Below are positions 32,540 to 45,895 of a DNA stretch of 64,000 nt, in pieces; within the stretch, counting starts at the first letter, position 1, and each line of letters starts with the position of its first letter. Source of the stretch: Trichobilharzia szidati (Eukaryota > Platyhelminthes > Trematoda > Strigeidida > Schistosomatidae); NCBI GenBank assembly GCA_944472155.2, contig OX235271.1:105413256-105477255 (forward strand), written 5' to 3'. The translations under genes were made by a program, and so were the position numbers. The notes below the pieces were generated by a model. That model searched no databases. It saw nothing but the letters and a program-made list of their open reading frames with translations, and was not told the origin of the DNA.

Positions 32540-33310
32540 ATAAGTCACAAAAACAAGAAGCTCTACAGTCGTATACCAGCGAGTGAGCAGAAAAAACAGA
32601 GAACACACAAGACTTCAAATAAGCATTAAGAGGACGAAGGTGATAAAGAAAGCTAACCAATACCACCAAACACCAATCACTGACAACGGGAGAAGTCCGA
32701 AGGAAGTCAGCTCTTTCACTTATTTAGGCAGTATCGGTTCAACTACGGGCGGCATAAATCAGGATGCGGAAGGCAAGATCAGAAAAGCAAGACAGACCTT
32801 CATCAGTATGTAATCAGTGCAGAAATCTGATACAGTCAGCATAAAGAACAAGATTCGGATTTTCAACACTAATTGCCATCCATTTCTTTTACATGGGTCT
32901 GAGAATTCGCGCGTCACGAAACACATTTCCAGCAGCCTACTTCAGAATTTCATCAATAGCTGTCTTCGCTTCAGAATGAAGATCAGGTGGCTGGAAGGAT
33001 AAGCGACAGAGAACCCTAGTAGCAGACTCATCGTGAAACTAATATCCAACAAATATGGCTAGGAAAGTGAAGATGGATCGGACACACACTGAAGAGACCA
33101 CTGAGTGCAATCATTTGTGTTGCCCTCGAGTGAAACCCGAATGGGAGACGACTAGCTGGGAGTCCGAGAGTGACTTGAGGGTAAACATGTGAGGAGATGA
33201 AGGACCATATGCAGTTGTGGATCCATTTGGAGACGACTACAGAGAATGGGACTAAGTGAGGATGTGCCGTTGAAGCCCTATGTTCTACTCGGAGACCCAG
33301 GAAATTGCAA
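32540..33310 (+). mobile_element. RTE (SR2-like) 3' portion, decayed
   Basis: Two frame pieces at 32,583-32,813 and 32,817-33,002 read KRTKVIKKANQ, EVSSFTYLGSI...TTGGINQDAEGKIRKARQTF and KNKIRIFNTNCHPFLLHGSE, and FINSCLRFRMKIRW. This is the conserved post-RT region of RTE elements. Decayed similarity (WRWIGHTLKRPLS-like, then NPNGRR) continues to about 33,310. Several stops and frame changes are present. It lies just upstream of the zinc-finger gene start. Confidence 0.8.
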
Positions 33311-33634
33311 AAGTATTAATCCAACGGTAACAATTCCTAACCTATTTAAATTCATCATGTGATTTCTTGAAAATTTCGCATTGCACGATATTCTTTGTGG
33401 TGGATGGTTTAGTCAATCCTTAGATATTTGTATCGAAATACGATAGTATCACATCTGCAGCCACCACTAATAATGTCTTTTAAAGCACAAGCCCTTCTGA
33501 GTTTTGGCGGCGAAATTCTGGCCAGCCACATGGAAATAACCTTTCAAATCTAAAGAATTGAAACCTAAATTATATACACTTCTTTATTTCCTCAATCGAA
33601 CTATGGGACTTAAGGTCTACTGTTGTTTTATACA

Positions 33635-36253
33635 ATGGCTTGTCAGAAGTCATACCTTGTGGCGCTGGTTATATTACTAAATATGGATGACAAATTTAAA
33701 GAGTTGGAATGTGCTTCTATCAGGTCATTGATCAGTCTACGGACTTCATTATCTAAGGAAGTTTCTGCCTCTGTTTCTAGTAAGATTTACTTGTGGTGAT
33801 ATCTAGTGCTTATAGGAATCAGAAGACAATTTCAACGAGCTCAAAATGGTTAGTAATGGAGTTCTTTTTTGATTATCCTCTAGGTGTTGACAGCGAAGTC
33901 CGTCGCCTGCAGGACGAGAACGAATCTTTAAAAAGGTAGACTCCTCAATACACTTATGTTCTTAGATCGTTAAAGCACATGGAGGATGTCATGAAAGGCA
34001 AAGAAATGGAGATATGCGGTTTGCGTAAGTCAAGTTTAAAAATACTAAGTCTCTTAGGTCGCCAAGTACAAAGCTTTTCTTCTGGGGGAGCTATGTGCAC
34101 TGTATGCTCCCGAACAGTCAATGTCACAGCTGACTTGTTGGGTGCTGAGAGATGCAAAACAAAGTCCATCTTAAATCATAAACGTCCTCATTTGAATGTA
34201 AGCTGTTTTGTCTAAATTAGTTAATGTAGTACCTTTTCTCGTTTATATGGCTATCTCCCTCTGTAAGTCTATTCATATATGTGTGAATCGGACAGAAGTT
34301 CTGTGCCACTCAAATACATCAATACGACTGCGGTAGTATTGAGTAGTGCAGATTTATAGTAACAACCGACGGTAATGTGAATCCCGTTCACATCCTTCCT
34401 TGTGCAGTGCCTGTTACACTCATATGACTAATTCTGTAGATCACCTGTGATAATCAGAAGTCGTTTCCATTATGGAACTAAGAAAAACAATGTTTCAGAA
34501 ATCAGTAAAGTGAATATCAAAATTAAGATGTAAGACCACTGTACAAAATCGATGAAATTTTCTCACCTTGAATAAGACTAAACGGAAATGCACAAAATGA
34601 TTGCAATTATAATTAGTTGAAGTAGACGTCATGAATATAGGTAGGAGGGTAGCGGAGAAAACTGCAACTAATGCCCAACTCGTATGCTTCTACTAAAATT
34701 GCAATAATTTTGTCTGATAATCCTGAGCCAACTTCTAAAAAACAGTTCTTAAAATGAACCTGGAGGCCTTGCTGCTTTTAATTTTCAACTTAAGTTGAGG
34801 TTGTTTGTCAAACATCCCTTCAATATGCGGATAAACAGGTGACAATTGTATTGTTTCTAAGATCGAGTTGAATTCTTCCTCTAAGCAGCTTGTTTATTTT
34901 ACAATCTCTTCTCTTGCAAGGGGACTTTGACCCATGTTGCTAACCCTTAGTTTTCTAACTTTCTTAGTAACTGAATTGACTTTGTGACCTTACTTGCGCT
35001 GCATTTTTCATTTCTTTGGTTTTCCCTATTTACAATCTGCGTTTATAAGTTGTTTTCAGCCTACAACTAACCTGCCCTATTACTTCATTGTCATCTAAGC
35101 TTACAGAAATACATTTTTGTATCTGCTGCTTCTCAAGAAGATGCAGAAATAGGTGTTATTTAGCTATTTTTGGAAGACGAGAAACAGTAGACGGAGTAAT
35201 GCTAGACTTCTCCAAGACCAATAACTGTTGTGTCTCACCACTGATCGTTTCTTCGAATCCAGTATTAATATTCATTTTATCAAAATAAGCCCATTCGAAC
35301 TTCTCATCTGTTTTTCTGTTGTGTGCACTTGGGTGAGAATAAACGTTCGTAGTAACTAGTGCATGAGAACTGCCTACGTATGCCCCAGGAAAATATGTAG
35401 TTATTTTCATAACAGTTGTGATCTGACAAGTTGCATATTTTGAAAATTATGGCTGAACTGTGCTCGTAAATTTTTCCTTGATATTTGAAAGACTTCAGCA
35501 TCAGATGGTGCATCCGTTTCGACCTCGAGCAGCAGTATCAAGCAACCAATCAAGAAACGCCCATGTGTCCAAGACACTGTGACGGAGAGTATCCTGGACA
35601 ACCATGTCAACACAACACCTACTGGTAAGTACTTTACTCATACGCATTATTGTTTACTGTATCAGATATTCATTCGAACAGAAACTTCATTACACTCTAC
35701 ATTACTGACTTTCGATAACTACTTCCTCGGCAGTTTTCTGTGGTTTTCCACCTTTCTCGCAGTTGGATAACAAGACTGAAATAACTAGTCTGGTGAGAGC
35801 TTTCTAAACTAATTTAATGTGATCGCATGCAGGTGATTATTTCCTGTAAGCCCTGATATTTGCTAAATAAACAAAGCCTACGACTTAACATTACAGAATG
35901 TCGTGGTGTTCAGTTTCATTTCTATCAGAACCAGCAGAATTAAGACGAGTTGACTCATCAGCGCGAATCCATGCACAAAATCGCACACTCTAGAAAAGTA
36001 CACATGAAACTAAGGAAAAAGTGTATTTCAGCTAACTTTGTCAGGAAAGTTAGTGACTCGAGCTCTTTGACTTCATTGGAGGACTTTCCCTTCTTACCTA
36101 ACACTACGCGTAGCCTCATTATGACTAACCATGTTGCTCCGCCCAAAATGATTGTGAATGTGGTCCTCTTGTTAATAACTGCTTGTCATATTTTACCTCC
36201 CGCTTTCAGCGACACCTCAGCTGATGGATGACTGGATATCACGCTTACGCCAG

Positions 36254-36285
<32 letters not shown>

Positions 36286-39200
36286 GCGCAGATATACATA
36301 TATGTAGTGTAACTGTATACATGTTACTGTATAAATTTCCGCTGCTTTCCCTCCTAGATCAGAGATGGCTTTTGCGACTTACGCTACACTAAGAGGAAAC
36401 TCAGACGGGGTTTTGATGGCGGGCAGTTGTAGTACAGCTGCTTACTAATCGTCTGCATACTGCACGATGTTCCAGCTTTCTCATCTTAGGTATTAGTTCT
36501 CCATCGTCCTCTAATCTCACTCCACTTCCCATGAATGAAGAAAGGAAATATTATACAACTTCCACTTGCGTTTCCATGCAGTTGGCATACCCCTATTGTA
36601 TGACGACTAATCATACTACCTTCCTGCTCAAGCCTCTCTGTGGGCTGCGGGATTCAAATTCGCGACTTAGTGGTTGCTAGTCGGGCGCCTAAAACAGTAA
36701 ACAACAGCTTAACTGACTATAGGTATTTTAGTGCCCATTTCCCTAAATGAGCTTAGACGGTTAACGGGTATTACCTATCGCTGATGCCGTTTCTATTTCC
36801 TACACTTTCCTCATCCACCAGTACCAGCAGTCGTTACGAAAACTTTTCATAAGGTTTCATTTGATAAGCTGTCGACGCTCTTCAACGTCCGGAGCCTACA
36901 GGAACCAGTCAGTCCAGGCAAAGCTTCAGATACCTAGTGACATTCTCTACTTTTTGCCTACAGCTTACCAGCAGCCTTTAACATTCTCTGAAGTAATCTA
37001 GGTATGATATCTGGATTCCTGAGGCACGTAAGAGTCTCTCAACTGCTTGTTTTCCGTGTCCGTTCATCCACCGACATATATGTGCACGGATGAACAAATG
37101 ATTGAGGTTCAAGCTTATGTTTTAGAATGAACGGCAATCCTCTTCACCTACAGATGGTTTACTTCTTGCCGTCGTTAGCCTAATATGGGTGGTCGCCAGA
37201 TGAAATACTGTCTGTGCATGATATTATTGCTGACCAGTGATAAGTAGTCATCTGAATAAATTTGAAAAAGACAGTCACCATTGATTATTCCTCAGTACAA
37301 GCCGTAACAGATGCTCCGGTATACTTTTCGAGGAGGTTCAAATTTCCTTTTTCAGTGTTTCGGCTTTGGCAACAAAGTAGGCAGCTTCTGATAAAACTCA
37401 TCGTTCCCTTCCGAAACTGCTGTTAGTTCGTGGAAAGATGTCCATGGAAAGCACTATCTTATCAGTATAGATTCATTAAGCCAGACGACGTGCACACAGC
37501 TATCCAGTGGGATGCAGTCGAGTAGGGAGTTTTCAGCTTGCGATCGCAATACTATCACATTAGCAGCAAGTCTGCGAGGACTAAGTAGAGAATCAACTAA
37601 TCCCCATAAGATATCATGAAGATTAAATTAGGTTGCAAATAGAAATCTTGTTCACTTATGTTGTTACTTCCTAGCTGCTGACACAGCAGATGATTTCTTA
37701 TTGAATTATCTAAATGAGAGAAAGCACTAGTGTTGTGTGATCACATAGTCCAGGTAACTGCTGTAGACCAATCATGCGCCCTGTTTTGAAGCGTTTGTAA
37801 AGTTGCATCCATTAAGAATATACTTGTAACTGTTGACCGTTATGAGATATGTTGTGTTGACCTTTTCTAATGCTTTTCGAGAGTGAGGAACCAGCATAGC
37901 TAGCTGCCTAGCAGAAACACCAATCTTTTGATACACTGCAATTTACCAACAGGTCTGTCTCTAACTAAGACCCGTATACGAAAAGAAAGACAAGTCTTCC
38001 TTTGATAATCATAGAGGGATTGGCTTGACTAGTATGGTATCTAAGGTTCTAGGCCCAATATTCATACGTAGATTAGGGGGTGCTCGGGAGAAACAAACAC
38101 GAGTAAACCAGTGAAGAGGTTATATTGGTCAGATTTTCGCCTTTCGGGAGATTATGGAACATGGGCCGTATTTCTTGACCCGAAGGCTGAATTTGATTCT
38201 GTCAGTCGAGCGGTATAATGACAGTGTTTGCCAGTGAAGGGATTGCGAAGGAAGTACATCATACCGCCCAAGGTACTCTGCTCACACTCATGCAGCTGTG
38301 TGAGGATTCATGGAGAGTTTTCATCTGAAGTGAAGACAACCAGTGGTGCCCGTGACAGGTGACCACTGTCCCCATTCCTATTTAAATTCATCATAGATGT
38401 ACTAACATAGTCATGGTCGGATGCATTCACTCTTTGTGATTTATCACATCTTCCATATTACTCCTCTTTTCCCCTCACACTTCTCTTTACTGTCTTCTCT
38501 TGCATTGTGTGCTACATGGAGTGTGGCAACTCGAACTGGTGCACATCTGTGCAAAGTTCTACGTTGAAGTCAGTGAGTATCTGTCATGGATATTACTTTA
38601 ACCAACAGAGACAATCTGGGTTTGATCACAGGTAATATTATGGTATCCATAAAATATCGTATCGATTTAGTCCCGTAAATTGACAAGATGGCGTTTTTCC
38701 ATTTCTGAACTAAACAGGATTCTCATTGCCTTGAAACTTACTTTCAAACGAGATTTTAATGACCTGGGAATTTGTATTTCTTCTCGATTTCAAGTCGTTT
38801 GGAAAATGATTTTAGCACTTCATATGAACTGCTTTTACATAGTGGTTTGCAATGCGTATTTTCTTCTCAAGTTTGAGTTTGTTATTGTACATCGAAAGTG
38901 TGTAGTTTTCCTATCAGAGGTAAAGACGATTTTTTCCTTGTAGGCACTCGTAAATCCCCATCTGGGGAAGCTGATCAAAGTCAGCATGATGAAACATCTA
39001 ACACCGAATCAACAACACTAACGAATAGTGTGTTTCCCGTAGGCTCACTCAGTCCACCTTCAGAAATATACGATGCCTCCTTAGCGATTAAAAATGCCGT
39101 AAACCACAATGATTTGGCAGATTACGATGTTACATGTCGAGATTCTTCTATGCAAGACCAACCACAATTGCCAAAAAAGCTGAATCCGTAAGTTTTATAT

Positions 39201-42200
39201 TGCACGAAGCATTTTTCTTTGGTTAAATAGGATGTCAGAATTGTAAAAGTTTGAGGTTTGAAAATCAAACAAGATATGGCTATTGCGATTACTAGTTTGT
39301 AAGTTAGTGCAGATGTAAATATAGTCGTTCCCAACTGAGACTTCAGGGAATCTGCACTCATCGAGGACAATCTAGAATCTGTGTTCAGCGGAAAATGTAT
39401 GTAGACGAAAAAACATTTACTCATCAACACTTATACAACTAATCCTACCTTCTAACAACATGGATTGTAGTTGTATATCTTGATTTATTGCACCATACGA
39501 TTTTGAATGAATCTTGTTTGTTTGCCTGAATAGGTGTATTTAATTGGGAGGTAATGATGTTTGGAAAGTGTTTGATTTAATTGTCGTTATGAAATTTCAC
39601 ATTGAAAGGAATAATTAAATTTCAGGGAATGCCAAAGGAAGAACGTGAAATTATATGAATACATTAATTGGCTATTTGGATGTAACCAATGTTGTTTGTC
39701 TAATACTTTGTGTTGGTGCTGACTGAATTCTCTCAGTCGGGTTTGCAGTATGGTCACCAAGCTGGGTGACCTGCAATTACCGTGCACTTCTAGTTGATAT
39801 CAGTTGACTTGTGTCGCTGTGTGTGCCTTTCTTGTGCGAGGTGTATTTTCTACCAAAATGTTATGTAAGGAAATTTTCGTGATAATTTCAAAAAAAAACT
39901 TTTATTCGTGTTTCGCCTACTAGATTCGTTTCTGCGTGTAAGATTACGGTATTTTGGCTACACCATTGAAACGAATTACAACAGTTTCCAACCTACACTC
40001 CTAAATCCATAAATCCCTATTCTCTGTGTAAATACTTTTGTGAAAATATTTCATATATATTTTACTCGGGTGTAGTTACATTTCATTGGAACAATTTACC
40101 CAAAATTTCGAAAAAAATTTAAATCCTTTATTAAAATGGGTTCCTGTTCGTTCCTAGGCACCAGCTTTTATACAAAAGACGAAGCAGGCCCGTCGGCGCT
40201 GAGTCTGCCCCACAGAAAATTATTAACAAGCTATCGGCAAGTGGTTTTAAGGCGAAACACAAACACCGACCTTCCTGTCGTCACTTTCGCCCTACTGTTG
40301 GAACCAAGCCGAAGTGCGACGATACAGCTGACGACGTAAGTTCTCCATCTGCCTTTCTGGAGACAGAAGGATCTGAAAATCCTCTTCCTTCGACGTCTGT
40401 AACCAACGGTAAGTTTGTTTGGGAATGCAGATAACTTGATCTTCCAGTGAATTAACTTGGTATGTATACATATTTATTTTCTCAGTGGCGTATTTTAATA
40501 GTTGGGCTATTTCGTTCACCTATTCCCCTTTATGAATTTGAGTGAAGCAAACAACGGTTTCAGTCGAATAAGATAATTTTGTTTCGCCCGTTTCTTGACA
40601 GCTGGATACAGCCTGAAAAATTATTAGGCATGTATGCAGAGGGGTTTTAACGTACTTGCGAAGGCAATATGATGTCAGTTTATAGAAGGCTGTAATCACA
40701 GATTGTACTCCAAGGCATTTAGAAGACAAATGCATTATTCAAATTTATCAAAGGGACTAATTTTTTTAACTTATATATAACTTTAAAAAATCAGATGCTT
40801 CGTTCATTAACCTGCAAAGAAGATTCCTAATCATTCGTTAACGACTGACTGCATATACTGTGAATGATAAATTTTAGTTAGTTGAAAGCCTGGGCCATAA
40901 TAACGTTTCCAATCAGTTCATATTGTTATTTGTTGTAACTCTGGATCATAAGCATCCTGATTCATGAGACCATCTTTATTATTTGTTAGCATTTTGGACT
41001 TCTTCTTGTACAAGTGCTGGAATTTAAACCCCTACTAATTGATGTGTAACAAGGATGTGCTATTCCGATTTGATAATACTGTCTACAGTCAAGTAGATGA
41101 TATAGCTATGGTTAATTCACTAGGTCCTGCATTAACAAACACCATGTTTAATTTAAAGAGAACAAAGCTTAAATGTGCAATCGACGAAACAGCTTATCGT
41201 CGATGTGTTGATAACACATTCGTGACAATGGAACCTATGCATCCTATCTACTTGGACTATTCAGTGATACACATGGAAATACTGAGTTTACTGTGGCACA
41301 TAAAGGTAATGGGAAGTTGCATTTTCTTGACTTTGCCGTGCAGTGCTTGAGAGATCCGTTCAGTGAAAGTCTGCGTGGAATGAACAATTTATAAGTCTCA
41401 CTAGATTTTGTTGGGTGAACTGTAAACTAGCATATGTCAAAACCGTGTTTTGCAGAGTGAAGATTATGCTCCATTGAAAAATTGGAAAAAATAGTGGATT
41501 TTGAGATATAACGGTTATTCACAGGAATTCATTAATAAGTAAGGAAGGTCTGAAGATATAACTGCAAGACATCACGGTGATTTTAAAGGTGATAATTTTA
41601 TTGGGCCAGTCAAGAGAAGATTGAACACTTCACTAGTCATAACATAAACTAATCTACAGCTGAGTTGGATCCTGTTTACCAAGGGACATGCTCTTTGGTG
41701 CAATCACAGGTCAGTAGTTAGTCTCCCCATGTTAATTCTAACTTTGTATTCAGATTTACTTGTATTTTTAGTAGAGGTTATATTGTAGAAAAGAAAGATA
41801 GCACACTTTAGGTTCCCTGAATGTTTACTGAAAAGCCTACGACTCAAGGGAGGTAACGCTTTCAACAGTCATGAAGTAAATATCTCAAAGTTATCAGGTC
41901 TGTCGAAGCTACTGCTATCAAATGTTCAAAACCTGCTTTGCGTTCAGAAAGAAGCAGTAATCAGTCTTTCTTGTGCGTCGGTGGCACAGTGGTTAGGACT
42001 CTCGCCGACCATGCACATGGTTCGGGGTTCGATCCCCTGCCGACGCACACCTGATATCTATGGTCGGCCTGCAAAATTTGGGCTACCGGTATCACATGCT
42101 GAAAATTCCATACCTGTACCAAAAAAAATACGGTGTGGAATCAAGCTGTAATCAAAAATATTAAAATATATATATATATATATATATAAAATTCTTCGCC

Positions 42201-45200
42201 CTGGTAACTCAAATTCTTAACTCTGTTATATTTGATTACGTAATCTTTTGCTTTAACTTCTTCGGTTTTGGTATACTATAATTGGTTTTCTTTTTGTAAT
42301 ATTATTTGAGTTGAACTCATCACATTACGCAATATAACAGTCACGTATCATCAACTTATCCATCCTTTACCTTTCTTACGTAACCCCCTTATTAAAGTAT
42401 CCAGATTTAAAAAAAGTAAATGTTACCATCTTATTTTACTCAAACCGTTGTTTTTAGGTTAGAACACTTCGCGTAAGACTATAATGCTACCTTTAAGTTT
42501 CCTATGGTTGAGGTGATTTTTTAATATTTTTCTTACTTCATGAATTCTCTTTATGCATATTCATCCAGAGCATTTCTCAATGAACAATACTGATCAGGTT
42601 ACACTTAGGTTGAAGAAAAGCAATTCTAAAGAAGGCTTGACAAACATAGCAGTAATCCATGAAGTGTCTAGCTGCTAGTTTTAGCTACGTAATGAAGTTC
42701 CGGATATCTTTGTGGCATCTTAAGCCAGGCCTAGGTTATGTGATTGCTCCTTGGATTATTTGACAGTCAGTAGTAAGAGAATCGTAGTATAAGGTTTCAA
42801 AATCCATCAGTCTAAATTTTGTTTTCTACACATGTTTGTTCGTCGTCGTATCGGTACACTTCTCCTCATTTCTTGTGTTGTTTGCAGTATAATGACACAC
42901 TTTTCAATAATCTGTGTTGATTTGGTTATCCGTCTGTCTTATTTTACGTGACGACGGGTGATGCACTCAAAATCGAAACAATAGACCACAGGTGCCTAAT
43001 CTTATTTGCCTGAACAATTAGTATAAGACATCATATTAAGTGTAACCCATAACTTATGAGATGAGCTTTGGCCAGATGATTGAATTTCACGTTTTCCTAA
43101 TATTTCCTGAATAATTGATACCAGCAGGCTGAATGTAAGGAGTAATACTCTGTCTTTCGGCACCTGAATCTGTAAACACAGTTTGTGTATTTCCCAGCAT
43201 CTGTTCGCCTAAGGTACATGAATGTAAATAGTGCCAGTGCCTTACTCAAAACTATTCGGAAAGAATTAACCTAGTTCGTTGCAAAACTGTAATATATATA
43301 TGTATATGTGGTGATGTTACTGCATTGAACGGTAAACACCAAAAGGAAATTGAAGTGTTTTTTATTCACGCAAAACCCGAGCAGTTGATTAGGCACTTGA
43401 CCCTAGATAGGATTTATAGTTGAAGTGATGTCACATTCACATCTCTTTCCTATACATTTGCAGAGTCCCCAATGAAACTCAAGTTGAAAATTCATTTACC
43501 TTCCATTGGTGGTTCTCCCACTCGTGACGATGCATGTTTCAAGTGTCCATTACCCGTAAAATGTGGAAATCTCGCGGACAATATACTTCACTCTTCCTCG
43601 AATATTAATGCCAAAGTAAGCTGTCTTATTCTTTAGTTTTCGAAATTAATATCCCTGACAGGGTCTGGAAGTGGCGACAGAATGAAAACCTATTATGTTT
43701 TAACTGTGGTTTGAACTACACCAATACCTTGGTTACCCCTTGACAACAACAAATACACATATTTTTATTCCAAAATGAGGACGATGATCTTGTTGGCATA
43801 TTTTTCGTTTTTTCTGAATCACCTTTATTTCTCATGCAGTGTTCCTACGTTTTAATTCCAATGGTCGACCTCGTACATTGCGTCTTCTTTGGTCTTCGGA
43901 CTAGATATTTTCTAACAAAAGGAAAAAAGCGACGTAACTGCAGATGATAACATTGAAAACGTTGGTGTTCAATACATCTGGGAACATATATAAGGAATAT
44001 GGTTACTTGATCACTAGAAGTGTTTAAAATTTCATGCTCTCTAGGGAGCTTTGACATAGTGAAATCTCGTTAGGCGTACATTGATTTGATTTTTTGTCGT
44101 TATGATTAAGTAGTATTATTCATCTTCCTGAGCACTGAATTTTCAAGATCACTCCCTTCAATTATTGAAAATATCCTCCTTAGTAGATATTATAGAAATA
44201 AATTCAACAGAATGTCATATTCAATGGATTATCAGTTGTCTCTATGTAGACTTTCCTTTCAACACTAGGTTAACGCGGATCATATGCCTGAGGAAGCAGA
44301 TGCAAAGAAAGAAAATATTACGAAGAATATTTATCCTTGTGATCATTGCAATCGTGTGTACAAATGCAGAACTTCTCTATACCGGCACCGAAAGGAAGCT
44401 CACTTAAAGGTTAGATAATTCTCTTTTCCACACATTTTCTGCCTGGAAATGAATAAGTACCTATTAAATTGTTCCGTAGAAATTTGATGAAATGTTTAAT
44501 AACCCCAAATGATGAAACATCCAGAATATTTTGGAGGAGTTGATTATAATATAGTTTGTGCTTAACATAATTGGCTGTTAATTCAGTGGTAATAAAGGTT
44601 GCATACTTACTTGAAATCACAAATTTTAATAATCTATTCAGTGAACGCCTTCTGGCAATTAGTCTACATAATCGTCGGCCTACTGATATGATTTTGAGAA
44701 ATTTAAAATACTTGAGGAAGATAGAAATATGAGTCATTGCATTTTAAAGAAGGGATTTGTTGCTAAGATTTACTATTTTCCCCTGCAGTATAAGTCTCAT
44801 CCATAATTTGGCTGGCGAAATTAGCAGTTATTGAAGCCGCTGGAGCGGCACAAAGTAGACGTTACTGCTCTATAGCTAAACTCAAGAGGTGTATACGAAG
44901 CCAAGATGTTTCTCGTCAACAAAATAAGAAATAATGTCCTTGTCATATGTAGTAGCTTAATTATGTGTTTCAGAGTGTCCAATTAACGATGTTGCATCAG
45001 ATTCACCCATGCTAACAATGCCGATTTGATGGCTTTTTTAAAATTTCTACTCATAATCGTGGAAATTGTACAAACAAAGACTGATGATCGTTGTATGTTG
45101 TAAAATGGTCTTCAATTCATCGTTCACTGGTGTTAAAGTATCCTCCTAATTACTGCGAGGTATCGTTTCATCAGACAAAAGCATTACAATTAATTCATTC

Positions 45201-45767
45201 ATAAATAGGAAGTGAGATAACGAAGGTATTTAACTTCCATTGATTTGCGACCGTCTTGAGGAGTTCAATAGGTTTTATACTTTCTCTAATTTAACATTAA
45301 TATAACACATGTCAAGCATCTTTTGATTATTTTCATGATTTCATTATTAGATCCTAAGAAATTTCCCTAGATTATCTTTATTTTTTTAATAAAATCAGTT
45401 AGTATTCAACACAAATTCATATTTTCACTGAGAAATTTAATGGATGATGCTAAGCTTATTTGGCTTTCTACATATTTTTTGAGATATGCTTTTGCAATCG
45501 TGTTGAATTGCTTTTGTATTTTCTATGATTAATTTAATGTAGGATGATAAAGTAAGAGCTGGAAGGTCATTCAATGACAGACCTCCATCAACGCCAACAG
45601 GTTTTTGGGATCGTGAGTTGGAGCAACGTAACAGTAATGATAACGATGATGAAAAGGAGAATAACAAAGACGTAGGCAAAAATGATGTCGAGAATACCTC
45701 ACCTTATGTTTTTCGTCGTCGTCGTCGTCACCCTTTAAGCTTTCGTTCAATTCAGGCTGATATGTAA
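33635..45767 (+). CDS. Nine-exon gene for a C2H2 zinc-finger protein (about 524 aa)
   Basis: Exons: 33,635-33,779; 33,884-33,935; 33,966-34,197; 35,492-35,624; 38,944-39,187; 40,158-40,408; 43,464-43,615; 44,269-44,409; 45,543-45,767 (TAA). Every junction is AG/GT and every phase matches, which makes the model strong without transcript data. The start ATG at 33,635 is the first after an in-frame TAA; ATG 33,683 is an alternative. Residues about 48-100 are charged and leucine-rich (EVRRLQDENESLKRSL), probably a coiled coil. A CX2C pair follows (C110, C113). The middle is Ser/Thr-rich and basic, and the single C2H2 finger is C427/C430/H443/H448. The tail has an acidic stretch, then five arginines. 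Probably a nuclear DNA- or protein-binding factor; I do not recognise a named family. Exons 8-9 lie in duplication copy B. Confidence 0.82.
36254..36285. repeat. AT-dinucleotide microsatellite
   Basis: A TA-rich run, interrupted by one C, in intron 4 of the zinc-finger gene. Confidence 0.8.
36286..37985. other. Intron DNA without identified elements
   Basis: The middle of intron 4. It includes a possible degenerate tRNA-like stretch near 36,640-36,710 (GGGATTCAAATTCGCG resembles a box B) that is too weak to call. Otherwise no supported feature. Confidence 0.4.
37986..38425 (+). mobile_element. Non-LTR reverse-transcriptase remnant in intron 4
   Basis: A degenerate frame reads NHRGIGLTSMVSKVLGPIF, IRRLGGAREKQTRVNQ, GYIGQIFAFREIMEHG and, after frame changes, SPHSYLNSS/SPFLFKFIIDVLT. 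These match the fingers-to-palm order of non-LTR reverse transcriptases common in flukes (NHRGISLT.., REKQTRENQAGFRPGRG.IDQIFTL-type and SPFLFNF.ID). Multiple stops; no functional potential. Confidence 0.7.
41039..41400 (+). mobile_element. Penelope-like element reverse-transcriptase fragment in intron 6
   Basis: A frame of 103 codons reads NKDVLFRFDNTVYSQVDDIAM, NSLGPALTNTMF, ERLKCAIDE-like KLKCAIDETAYRRCVDNTFV. Penelope-like RTs have F.FN...Y.Q.DG.AMGNPLGP.LAN followed by ..Y.RYVDDTF. Here YVDDTF has become CVDNTF and DGIAMGN has become DDIAMVN, so catalytic residues are lost. In other frames GNTEFTVAHKGNGKLHFLDF continues the similarity to about 41,390. A dead fragment. Confidence 0.75.
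41401..41979. other. Intron DNA, possible Penelope-like 3' remnants
   Basis: Scattered residual similarity to the Penelope-like fragment may continue, but stops and frame changes prevent a firm call. Confidence 0.35.
41980..42165 (+). mobile_element. tRNA-headed SINE in intron 6
   Basis: Starts GGTGGCACAGTGGTTAGGAC. Box A (GGCACAGTGG) and box B (GGTTCGATCCC) are correctly spaced for a polymerase III promoter. The tRNA-like head ends in TGCCGACGCA, and the body and tail match 30,550-30,734 in reverse. A TA repeat (42,166-42,188) follows the A-rich tail. Confidence 0.87.
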
Positions 45768-45889
45768 CCAATTTAGTTTGTTTTAATTAATTCAATTAAC
45801 TGTTCATTACTACTTTACTATGTGATCCGTTTACTAAATTTGCTGTAACGGAGAATAACCAAAGATTTTTCTTCATATATTTTTTTCAA

Positions 45890-45895
45890 AATAAA
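45890..45895 (+). promoter_or_regulatory. Candidate polyadenylation signal of the zinc-finger gene
   Basis: AATAAA about 120 nt downstream of the stop codon, identical in position to 1,920-1,925 in copy A. Confidence 0.5.

Noticed and set aside
40158..40335. Alternative donor site at 40,336 for exon 6
   Set aside because: It is a good GTAAGT, but would join exon 7 in a phase that meets TGA after three codons; the donor at 40,409 keeps the frame.
41980..42050. Genuine tRNA gene
   Set aside because: Boxes A and B are good, but the head continues into a SINE body and tail shared with another dispersed copy.
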